DNA of 34,344 nt from Bryobacteraceae bacterium (lineage in GTDB: Bacteria; Acidobacteriota; Terriglobia; Bryobacterales; Bryobacteraceae): the NCBI GenBank assembly GCA_025924475.1, contig JAICIH010000016.1, positions 1 through 34,344 on the forward strand, in the 5' to 3' direction. Positions 23,688 through 30,275 of the stretch are shown in pieces (position 1 is the first letter of the stretch; every line of letters begins with the position of its first letter). The translations under genes were made by a program, and so were the position numbers. The notes beneath the pieces were generated by a model. The model worked only from the letters and a program-made list of their open reading frames with translations. It was not told where the DNA came from and searched no databases.

Positions 23688-24533
23688 GTGGATGTTGCGC
23701 GCATCATTGAACGGGCAGAAGCCCGTAATGCTGTCGGCTGTGCCGTTTCCCGAGCGCGCCTGTTGAATATACGGCCGGCCTGGCTCCGCGTCGACAGCGG
23801 AATCGCCGTCTTCTCCGGACCCGACTCGCCGCTGACTCACGCGGTTGGAGTGGGTTTTGCCAACGCCCCGGTTCCGGCTGCTTTAGATACCCTCGAGGCG
23901 TTCTTTCGCGCCGGACGCGCCCCCGCTCGCCTGCGCCTTGCCCCGTTTGTACGGCCCGAGTTTCGGCGCGAAGCACACCGGCGCGGCTATATTTCCGAAG
24001 GCGCCCTTCAAGTTTTGGTGCGCCGCCCGGCCGGAAGCAGTGCGCGTATCAACATGCGCAGCTCCGTCCGCCTCGACAGACGAAACAAGCGTTTCGTCTT
24101 AGCTTGGAATACGGCTGTTGCGGAAGGTTTTCTGGGTCGTAACATCAGCCATCCGGCCGATCTGCAGGTCGCAATGATTATTTCCGGCATATGCGGCGTA
24201 CACTGTTTTGCCGGAATCCGCGAAAAAGAATTTGCTGGTGGCGCCGCGCTGGTTGTGCACGGGCGAGTGGCGATTTTCTTCGGAGACGCCACCCGGCCGG
24301 ACTTCCGCGGCAAAGGCGTGCATCGCTCGCTTATCCGTGCGCGCTTACACGCCGCCCGCGATGCGGCATGTGAATGGTGCATAGCCGCCGCCGTGCCCGG
24401 AAGCGCCTCGGAGCGGAACTACAGGGCGGCCGGATTTTCCGCGGCTTATCCGGTCATGCGTCTCATTCTGCCGTCAGCCCGCCGCTCCTTCCACCTCGAC
24501 CACACGCCTTTCGAGATCGGCGCGTTTGGCTAG
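23688..24533 (+). CDS. GNAT-family N-acetyltransferase
   Basis: A 281-residue protein. The C-terminal half is a GNAT fold: VVHGRVAIFFGDATRPDFRGKGVHRSLI at about residues 190-217 contains the acetyl-CoA loop RxxGKG, followed by the SERNYRAAGF motif near residue 245 typical of the family. The N-terminal half (about 1-120) lacks clear landmarks and may be a degenerate GNAT repeat (RRGYISEGALQVLVRRP resembles the end of such a domain). The start is GTG with no clear ribosome-binding site. It may acetylate a sugar or amine precursor in the neighbouring glycan island, but the substrate is unknown. Its last 60 bases overlap the convergent gene. Confidence 0.8.
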   Translation: MDVARIIERAEARNAVGCAVSRARLLNIRPAWLRVDSGIAVFSGPDSPLTHAVGVGFANAPVPAALDTLEAFFRAGRAPARLRLAPFVRPEFRREAHRRGYISEGALQVLVRRPAGSSARINMRSSVRLDRRNKRFVLAWNTAVAEGFLGRNISHPADLQVAMIISGICGVHCFAGIREKEFAGGAALVVHGRVAIFFGDATRPDFRGKGVHRSLIRARLHAARDAACEWCIAAAVPGSASERNYRAAGFSAAYPVMRLILPSARRSFHLDHTPFEIGAFG

Positions 24534-25286
24534 CCAGTTCGCGCGAATATATTCGTGTCCCGGCGTCCCATTCCACGACCACGGCAATGACTTCGCGTTC
24601 AGGCCCACAAAGTGCGCTCCGTGGGAGCCGGCCTTAGGAAGATGCGGCGGAAACGGAGAGCAGATGCTCACTTCACTGAGCCGAACTACATGCACCGGCT
24701 GTTGTCGAAGCAGTGTGGCAATCTGAAGCCCCTGCTCATCCAATTCCGAATTCAGCAGCACTGGGTTTCTCGATAGCATCGATCGCAGGCAATCTTCGTA
24801 ACGCAAGCCGGGGGACAATCCCCGAATCCCGGAATTGCGCGGCTCGCCGCCGCAATATCGCGCGAATTTTCCGAAGCAGGCGCGCACATCCTCCGCCATA
24901 AGACATCCCTTGCCGCAAGCCAGCCATTCCGATAGTGCCGCCGGTACGCGCCAGAAGATCACGTCATTGTCCAGGGATAACTCGAAACTTTCCGGAGCAA
25001 CGCGAACCGGCGCAAACTTCCACGCTACCCCCTCCGCGAATGCCGGATCGATAAAAGGGCGCATCCACGAAGGCATTTCCTCGGAATGAACCTCCCGGAT
25101 CTCCAAGTTCGGCGTAATTTCGCCAAGCCGGCGGCGCACCTCGCCGGCGGAAATCGAGTTAGCGCATATCACATATCTGACATCCGGACCGAATAAGGCA
25201 AAGGCCGCGCGCGTCGAGAGCGACAGAGCCTCAAAGCCATGAATACTTACATCTCCTACCGTCCATCGGACAACCAGGCGGCGCAT
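24474..25286 (-). CDS. Glycosyltransferase-like protein with a DxD motif
   Basis: A 270-residue protein. The central segment WKFAPVRVAPESFELSLDNDVIF at about residues 89-111 contains D106-N-D108, the DxD metal/nucleotide-sugar site of GT-A glycosyltransferases, in the context WKxAPxRxxPxxxExxLDNDxxL seen in family members of unknown specificity. The N-terminus RRLVVRWTVGDVSIHGFEALSLS resembles the first strand and helix of the same fold. The last 60 bases of the gene are convergent with and overlap the GNAT gene. It is divergent from the CgeB-like gene (88 bases between starts), so it could belong to the same pathway. A GGGGGC just before the ATG may serve as ribosome-binding site. No membrane helix is seen. 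Confidence 0.72.
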   Translation of the reverse strand: MRRLVVRWTVGDVSIHGFEALSLSTRAAFALFGPDVRYVICANSISAGEVRRRLGEITPNLEIREVHSEEMPSWMRPFIDPAFAEGVAWKFAPVRVAPESFELSLDNDVIFWRVPAALSEWLACGKGCLMAEDVRACFGKFARYCGGEPRNSGIRGLSPGLRYEDCLRSMLSRNPVLLNSELDEQGLQIATLLRQQPVHVVRLSEVSICSPFPPHLPKAGSHGAHFVGLNAKSLPWSWNGTPGHEYIRANWLAKRADLERRVVEVEGAAG

Positions 25287-25374
25287 GCCCCCAACATAAC
25301 AACGGAGCCGGCCGGTCCAAAACTCGAAACAAATCGTATTTACGTCAATCTACCTTGCTGAGAGCAGACAGCGG

Positions 25375-26484
25375 ATGAAGTTTGTCATTTTCGGCCTGTC
25401 GGTCAGCTCATCTTGGGGCAACGGTCACGCTACCCTTTGGCGCGGCTTGTTAGCCGCTATGGGGAATCGTGGTTATCGAGCTGCCTTTTTTGAACGGGAC
25501 GTTCCTTACTACGCCTCCCAGCGGGACTTATCGGAACTTACTACAGGTCCGCTGATTCTTTACCCCGACTGGAACGATGTGCGCCATATGGCACTGGAAG
25601 AATTACGGCAAGCCGATGTAGCTATCGTCACCTCTTATTGTCCGGACGCCGTCGCAGCCGCCAATCTGGTGGCCGATTCGCCGGTAAGGGCCAAACTCTT
25701 CTATGACATGGATACCGGGGTGACCTTGGACGTAATGCAGGCCGGCCGGCCCGTGTCCTATGTGGGGCCGAATGGTTTTAGCCAATTCGATCTGGTACTC
25801 AGTTATACCGGCGGCACGGCGCTCGAAGAGTTACGAGAGTGTCTGGGCGCGCGAAGAGTCGCTCCGCTGTATGGATGGGTGGACCCCTCCATTCATCGGC
25901 CAACCGCGGCGCGCAATGAATTCCGCGGCGACCTCTCCTATTTCGGAACTTACTCCGACGATCGTCAAAATACTCTCGCGCGGCTTCTCATCCAACCCGC
26001 TCAATCTTTGCCGCACATGCGCTTCGTCATCGGCGGCGCCCAATATCCGCACTCATTTCCCTGGTGTGAAAACATCTTCTTTGTACGTCATCTTCCGCCG
26101 TCCGACCATTCCGCGTTTTATTGCTCCTCACGGTTGACATTGAATGTGACGCGTCCCTCCATGGCGAGACGCGGCTATTGCCCCTCGGGGCGGATCTTTG
26201 AAGCAGCCGCGTGTGGAACGGCCGTTCTGACGGACTCGTGGCAGGGATTAGACGAGTTTTTCGAGCCGGGATCGGAAATTCTGGTCTGCCATGACACGCA
26301 AAACGCTCTCGATGCGCTCCAGGCCGATACACAATCCATCGATCGAATCGCGCGCAGAGCTCGTGAGAGAGTCCTTGATCAGCACACTGCCGCTCACCGC
26401 CTCGCGGAATTAGAAAGCATTCTCGATGATTTTCCGAGCTGGCCGGACTCCAGCTCCAACGGTTCTCTAGCGATGACGGCGTAA
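25375..26484 (+). CDS. CgeB-like glycosyltransferase
   Basis: A 369-residue protein with two Rossmann-like halves. The N-terminus MKFVIFGLSVSSSWGNGHAT starts a GT-B-like fold, and the C-terminal half has the CgeB signature YCPSGRIFEAAACGTAVLTDSWQGLDEFFEPG at about residues 263-294, which includes the nucleotide-sugar binding region. CgeB-type enzymes glycosylate surface polymers or small metabolites. It opens a plus-strand operon; the nucleotidyltransferase starts 8 bases after its stop. No signal peptide is present, so it acts in the cytoplasm. The start ATG is preceded by GAGAGCAG and no strong ribosome-binding site. Confidence 0.87.
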   Translation: MKFVIFGLSVSSSWGNGHATLWRGLLAAMGNRGYRAAFFERDVPYYASQRDLSELTTGPLILYPDWNDVRHMALEELRQADVAIVTSYCPDAVAAANLVADSPVRAKLFYDMDTGVTLDVMQAGRPVSYVGPNGFSQFDLVLSYTGGTALEELRECLGARRVAPLYGWVDPSIHRPTAARNEFRGDLSYFGTYSDDRQNTLARLLIQPAQSLPHMRFVIGGAQYPHSFPWCENIFFVRHLPPSDHSAFYCSSRLTLNVTRPSMARRGYCPSGRIFEAAACGTAVLTDSWQGLDEFFEPGSEILVCHDTQNALDALQADTQSIDRIARRARERVLDQHTAAHRLAELESILDDFPSWPDSSSNGSLAMTA

Positions 26485-26492
26485 ACAAATTT

Positions 26493-27242
26493 ATGTGGGG
26501 CATTGTACCTGCGGCGGGAATCGGAAGCCGCATTCAACCATTGGCATTCTCGAAGGAACTTTTGCCCGTTGGATGCCATCGCGATGGAAATCAGGAACGG
26601 CCGCGAGCGATCAGCGAATATCTGCTGGAACGCATGATGGCCGGCGGAGCTTCTAAGATTTGTTTTGTGATCTCTCCGGGTAAGTCCGATATCGTCGAGT
26701 ATTACTCGAACAAAACACTCGGTCTAAATATCTGTTACACCGTACAACCTCAAGCCGTCGGACTGTGCGACGCAATCTTTCGCGCGGTTCCGTTTATTAA
26801 CCCGGAAGAGTTTGTGCTCGTGGGTCTGCCGGATACGGTTTGGTTCCCGCAAAACGGCTTTACCAGCCTTCCGGATGACGATCTCTCCTTTCTTTTATTC
26901 CCGGTGGAGCATCCTGAATTCTTCGACGCTGTCGTAACAGATAACTCAGGATCGGTGCTCGATATTCAAGTGAAGCAGCCTCAACCGGCAACCTCCTGGG
27001 TCTGGGGAGCCTTCAAGCTGTCCGGTTTTACGTTACGAACACTGCATGAATTATGGCTGCGGCGTGACCGTAAAGACGAATTCTTCGGCACACTGGTCAA
27101 CGCCTATATTTCAGAGGGTGGCAATGCCAAAGGAATTCGCGCGGGCGAAGCTTACTTCGATGTTGGAACACTTCGCGGTTACCGGGAGGCAATCCGAATC
27201 CTTTCACACGACTCCTCTTACATCGGGCAAAAAGCTTCCTGA
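26493..27242 (+). CDS. Sugar-1-phosphate nucleotidyltransferase (RmlA-like)
   Basis: A 249-residue protein. GIVPAAGIGSRIQPLAFSKE at about residues 3-22 is the NTP-binding signature of sugar nucleotidyltransferases (GxGxRxxP...K). GLPDTVWF near residue 113 gives the metal-binding aspartate, and FDVGTLRGYREA near residue 226 is the ending typical of RmlA/GalU-type enzymes. It makes an activated NDP-sugar from a sugar-1-phosphate; which sugar cannot be told. It is shorter than full RmlA (about 290), so may be a minimal form. It lies between a CgeB-like glycosyltransferase and a PIG-L deacetylase, in a setting suggesting that it supplies their donor sugar. Its stop is directly followed by a repeat element, copy C. 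Confidence 0.88.
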   Translation: MWGIVPAAGIGSRIQPLAFSKELLPVGCHRDGNQERPRAISEYLLERMMAGGASKICFVISPGKSDIVEYYSNKTLGLNICYTVQPQAVGLCDAIFRAVPFINPEEFVLVGLPDTVWFPQNGFTSLPDDDLSFLLFPVEHPEFFDAVVTDNSGSVLDIQVKQPQPATSWVWGAFKLSGFTLRTLHELWLRRDRKDEFFGTLVNAYISEGGNAKGIRAGEAYFDVGTLRGYREAIRILSHDSSYIGQKAS

Positions 27243-27244
27243 GC

Positions 27245-27299
27245 TTGTGGGGCAGGCTGGTCGGGGCGCCCTCTGGGCTGGGCGGGTTGTCAACCCGCC
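27245..27299. repeat. Twin-hairpin dispersed repeat, copy C (partly degraded)
   Basis: TTGTGGGG and GCAGGCT-GGT begin as in copies A and B, but stem 1 has no matching right arm. Stem 2, GGCGGGTT-GTC-AACCCGCC (27281-27299), is intact. The element lies at the junction of the nucleotidyltransferase and PIG-L genes and encodes the first residues of the latter. Confidence 0.65.
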
Positions 27300-28044
27300 A
27301 ACTGTAGTCATCGTCGCCGCACATCCGGACGACGAAGTAATTGGCTTAGGACACTGTCTCTTCTCACTGCGTTCGGTCAAAATAATTCACCTGACCGACG
27401 GCGCTCCCTACGATATGCGCGATGCCCTGTCATGGGGCTTTTCCACCCGTGACGAGTACGCGCGCGCTCGTCACGAAGAGTTAGAGCAGGTTTGCTCGTT
27501 GCTTCATTTGGCCCCGGATACTTTGTCGGGAATGTGGTTCCCGGACCAAACGTTGTCATGGCATCTGAAAGATGCGGCCGAATTGCTTATAAACTGCTTT
27601 CGAAAAATCAATCCTGCGGTAGTAATCACCCATCCTTATGAAGGTGGCCATCCGGATCACGACGCCGCGGCATTCGCCGTCCGGGCGGCGTTGCGGCTGA
27701 TGAATCCCGCGCCCGCGCATCTCGAGTTCGCTTCCTATAACAGAATTGGCTGGCTAACCTATCTCCCTCAACCGGCCAGTGAATGTTGCACGATACCGAT
27801 TCCGGAAGAAGGCAAATTGCGCAAGCAGATGCTGCTCAACTGCTTTCAAACGCAGCAAAGGACCTTAGAAGGTATTCCCCTCGATCGGGAATATCTACGG
27901 GTTGCGCCGGCCTATCGATTTACCGAGCCTCCGCATCCTGGAAAACTGCACTATGAGCATTACCCGTGGGGGATGACGGGCGATCAATTCCGCAAATTAG
28001 CTTCTGAGGCATTGCGTGCCCTCAACTTGTCCGATGACACCTAG
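27247..28044 (+). CDS. PIG-L / LmbE-family deacetylase
   Basis: A member of the zinc-dependent PIG-L family, which removes acetyl groups from N-acetylated amino sugars (as in GlcNAc-PI, mycothiol and bacillithiol pathways). VVIVAAHPDDEVIG at about residues 20-33 holds the AHPDDE metal motif, and THPYEGGHPDHDAAAFAV at about 128-145 carries the second HPDH. The frame is open from 27046, but that would overlap the previous gene by nearly 200 bases; the GTG at 27247, 4 bases after that gene's stop, is chosen, giving 265 residues. The N-terminal 18 residues are then encoded by repeat copy C. No Shine-Dalgarno is seen. The start is the weak point; the function is firm. Confidence 0.9.
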   Translation: MGQAGRGALWAGRVVNPPTVVIVAAHPDDEVIGLGHCLFSLRSVKIIHLTDGAPYDMRDALSWGFSTRDEYARARHEELEQVCSLLHLAPDTLSGMWFPDQTLSWHLKDAAELLINCFRKINPAVVITHPYEGGHPDHDAAAFAVRAALRLMNPAPAHLEFASYNRIGWLTYLPQPASECCTIPIPEEGKLRKQMLLNCFQTQQRTLEGIPLDREYLRVAPAYRFTEPPHPGKLHYEHYPWGMTGDQFRKLASEALRALNLSDDT

Positions 28045-29134
28045 TCCATACGTGGCGCACGCACTCGTGCGTGCCGCGTCGAGACTCGTCTCCACGCCAC
28101 AGCTCACCATCCTCAACGCCGCATATCCCTTCGCTCAAGTGAATGCCGACGCAGTCGGCGGCGCCGAAAGAATCCTCGCTCAGCTCGATAGCGCAATTTG
28201 CGACGCTGGTCATCGATCGATTGTTCTGGCCGCGGATGGCTCTTCTGTAAAAGGCACGCTCATCCCTTATGGAAGAATTCCCGCGCCGATTGACGACCGC
28301 CAACGCGAATCCGTCTACCATGAATACGCTGCTGCTCTTGCTCACGCTCTGGCAACAGAACCCGTCGATTTAATTCATTTCCACGGAGTCGATTTCGTTC
28401 ATTATTTGCCTGGCAATTGCGTCCCCGCGCTGGTCACGTTGCATCTGCCGCCCGAATGGTATTCGGTCGATATATTTCGGCGGTCCCCATCGAAGCGATT
28501 CTTCAACTGCGTCTCGTACAACGAACGGCGCCGCTGTCCGTCGGACATCGAAGCGCCCGTCATCGAAAATGGAGTTCGCGTTCCGGATTGCATTCCTCAT
28601 CAAGACAGGCAATGGGCCGTCAGCCTCGGCCGCATTTGTCCGGAGAAGGGTTTTCATCTAGCCCTGGACGCGGCACAACTCGCCGGAATCGATTTCCTAT
28701 TGGGCGGTTATGTTTTCCCCTACCCTGTGCACCAAAAATATTTTGAAGGGGAGATCGTTCCGCGATTGGCGCCCGGGCGGGGACGCTTTCTCGGGCCCGT
28801 AAAGCAATCGCAAAAAGAATATCTGCTGGCAGGAGCAAAATGTTTATTGGCTCCAAGCCTCGCCCCGGAGACCAGCTCGCTCGTCGCCATGGAAGCGTTG
28901 GCTTATGGAACGCCGGTCATTGCATTCCCCTCGGGAGCGCTTCCGGAAATTGTCGAACATGGCCGAACCGGATTCCTGGTGAACAGTGTGGAAGAAATGG
29001 CACGTGCGATCGGTCGCATCGGCGAGATCGATCCCGAGCTTTGCCGCAAAACCGCGTGCGAGCGATTCTCTGCCGGCCGAATGACCAGCCAATATTTGGA
29101 TCTTTATAAGCAAATCGTTTCGCAATGCGCGTAG
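28034..29134 (+). CDS. GT4-family glycosyltransferase
   Basis: From the ATG at 28034, 11 bases inside the end of the PIG-L gene, the product has 366 residues. The GT-B core begins near residue 23 (LTILNAAYPFAQ...GGAERIL). The C-terminal half has ISLGRICPEKG-like AVSLGRICPEKGFHLALDAA and the donor-binding ETSSLVAMEALAYGTPVIA with the E-x7-E pair, followed by GALPEIVEHGRTGFLV. It transfers a sugar from an NDP donor to an unknown acceptor in the cytoplasm. Residues 7-18 (HALVRAASRLVS region) are encoded by a different twin-hairpin element (copy E), so the natural ancestral start may have been further down. A CelD-like acyltransferase gene overlaps its end by 10 bases. Confidence 0.9.
   Translation: MTPSPYVAHALVRAASRLVSTPQLTILNAAYPFAQVNADAVGGAERILAQLDSAICDAGHRSIVLAADGSSVKGTLIPYGRIPAPIDDRQRESVYHEYAAALAHALATEPVDLIHFHGVDFVHYLPGNCVPALVTLHLPPEWYSVDIFRRSPSKRFFNCVSYNERRRCPSDIEAPVIENGVRVPDCIPHQDRQWAVSLGRICPEKGFHLALDAAQLAGIDFLLGGYVFPYPVHQKYFEGEIVPRLAPGRGRFLGPVKQSQKEYLLAGAKCLLAPSLAPETSSLVAMEALAYGTPVIAFPSGALPEIVEHGRTGFLVNSVEEMARAIGRIGEIDPELCRKTACERFSAGRMTSQYLDLYKQIVSQCA
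28054..28098. repeat. Twin-hairpin repeat, copy E (CTCG-loop type), inside a gene start
   Basis: Stem 1 GCACGCA-CTCG-TGCGTGC (28057-28074) and stem 2 GAGA-CTCG-TCTC (28081-28092) both have the loop CTCG. The outer bases GTGGCG and CGCCAC also pair. The element lies within the first codons of the GT4 gene. It belongs to the same architectural class as copies A to D but with other stems. Confidence 0.65.
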
Positions 29135-30036
29135 CAGAGATCACTACCGCGCCGGAACTGGAAAATCTCGAACGGCCATGGCAGGAGCTTTGGGCAAAAT
29201 GCGCTTACGCCACTCCATTTCAATCGCCCGCTTGGCTCATCCCCTGGTGGAATAGCTTTCGCCCTGGCAAGCTCATCACGCTTGTCATTTATGAAGACGA
29301 ACGTCTGGTCGGCCTCGCCCCCATGTTTCTGTTGGAAGGAACAATTCGGCTGTTAGGGGCGGGGAACACGGATTATCTCGATATCCTGTGCGAGCCTCAA
29401 TACGTCCCTCCCGTGTTGCGCGTGCTGGCTGGCTATCTATCGAATCGGGAGTACGACTTTATGGACTTGCCTTCCTGGTCGCCACTCCTGTCAATGGACG
29501 GTTCCGCCTCTGAATGCTCCGTGTGCCCCGTATTGAGACTGGATGAGCTGGCAATCTCCAAAAAACTTCTAGCGAACCTCAAGCGCGATGGCGAATTTTC
29601 TATCGAATCGGCAGATGAAGAATCGGTCGCTGAATTGATGAATGCGCTAATTGATCTCCACGAAGCGCGTTGGCAGCAGAAACACCAGGCCGGCGTACTG
29701 CATTCCGAAGAAGTCCGCCGCTTTCACCGAAGCGCCGCTTCCGCCCTGTTGCGGGCAGGATTGCTCCGTCTATACGGTCTTCGTTACCAAGGCCAGTGGG
29801 CCGCTGTCCATTACTGCCTTTCGGCGCATGGCAGAACCTATTACTATCTGGCCGGATTCGATCCTTCGCTGGCCAGCTACAGTCCTGGAAATCTCCTCAT
29901 CCATCACTCCATTACTGAAGCGATGGAGTCTGGAGATCGCGAGTACGATTTTCTCCGCGGCCAGGAACCGAACAAATATCGCTGGGGCGCTCAGAACACA
30001 GCGACGTTCCGTCTTGGGCGAACAAGCAGCGAATAG
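29125..30036 (+). CDS. CelD/FemAB-like acyltransferase
   Basis: A 303-residue protein of the GNAT-related CelD/BcsL type. The N-terminal half begins WQELWAKCAYATPFQSPAWLIPWW at about residues 18-41, the family's first landmark. The C-terminal half carries RLYGLRYQGQWAAVHYCLSAHGRTYYYLAGFDPSLASYSPGNLL, the acyl-CoA-binding core, and DFLRGQEPNKYRWG near residue 280. Such enzymes acylate sugars or exopolysaccharide precursors. The gene overlaps the GT4 gene by 10 bases and is the last of the plus-strand glycan operon. No signal peptide is present. The substrate is unknown; a role in decorating the product of the upstream genes is inferred. Confidence 0.88.
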   Translation: MRVAEITTAPELENLERPWQELWAKCAYATPFQSPAWLIPWWNSFRPGKLITLVIYEDERLVGLAPMFLLEGTIRLLGAGNTDYLDILCEPQYVPPVLRVLAGYLSNREYDFMDLPSWSPLLSMDGSASECSVCPVLRLDELAISKKLLANLKRDGEFSIESADEESVAELMNALIDLHEARWQQKHQAGVLHSEEVRRFHRSAASALLRAGLLRLYGLRYQGQWAAVHYCLSAHGRTYYYLAGFDPSLASYSPGNLLIHHSITEAMESGDREYDFLRGQEPNKYRWGAQNTATFRLGRTSSE

Positions 30037-30043
30037 CCATTTC

Positions 30044-30072
30044 GTTTCGCAAAATGCGCCATCTCTTCGCCC
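30044..30072. repeat. 29-base direct repeat, left unit
   Basis: This unit (GTTTCGCAAAATGCG... to TCTTCGCCC) matches the unit at 30111-30139 at 25 of 29 positions. The two start 67 bases apart. Between them lies a run of ATTCGTG-like words. They sit 100-190 bases upstream of the sigma-54-like element at 30236. Confidence 0.6.
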
Positions 30073-30110
30073 ATGGGCATTCGTGTTTATTCGAAGTCCA
30101 TTCGTGGCCC

Positions 30111-30139
30111 GTTTCGTAAAATGCGGCGTTTCTTCGCCC
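30111..30139. repeat. 29-base direct repeat, right unit
   Basis: The second copy of the repeat at 30044-30072, with differences at positions 7, 16, 18 and 20 of the unit. It could be an activator-binding site or a trace of a dispersed repeat; the sequence alone cannot decide. Confidence 0.6.
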
Positions 30140-30235
30140 GCGAGCGCACTCTTGATTCCCAGAAGCGGACAACCTTGCTGCGGCGCTAAATTTATTGCAT
30201 CATGAAAATCAATCACTTAGTGGCCCAGTCCACGC

Positions 30236-30251
30236 TGGCCGCTGAAGTGCA
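30236..30251 (+). promoter_or_regulatory. Sigma-54-like -24/-12 promoter element
   Basis: TGGCCG-N5-GTGCA has the GG and GC pairs separated by exactly 10 bases, as in sigma-54 promoters (TGGCAC-N5-TTGCA). Transcription would start near 30262, shortly before the adaptor ATG at 30276. A weaker overlapping candidate begins at 30221. An NtrC-type activator is encoded further down the same operon. GG-N10-GC can occur by chance. Confidence 0.4.
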
Positions 30252-30275
30252 TTTGTAGGATTGGGTTTCACCGAC

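Noticed and set aside
27046..27246. A start at 27046 for the PIG-L gene
   Set aside because: It would overlap the nucleotidyltransferase gene by about 200 bases, and the extra residues have no similarity to the PIG-L fold.
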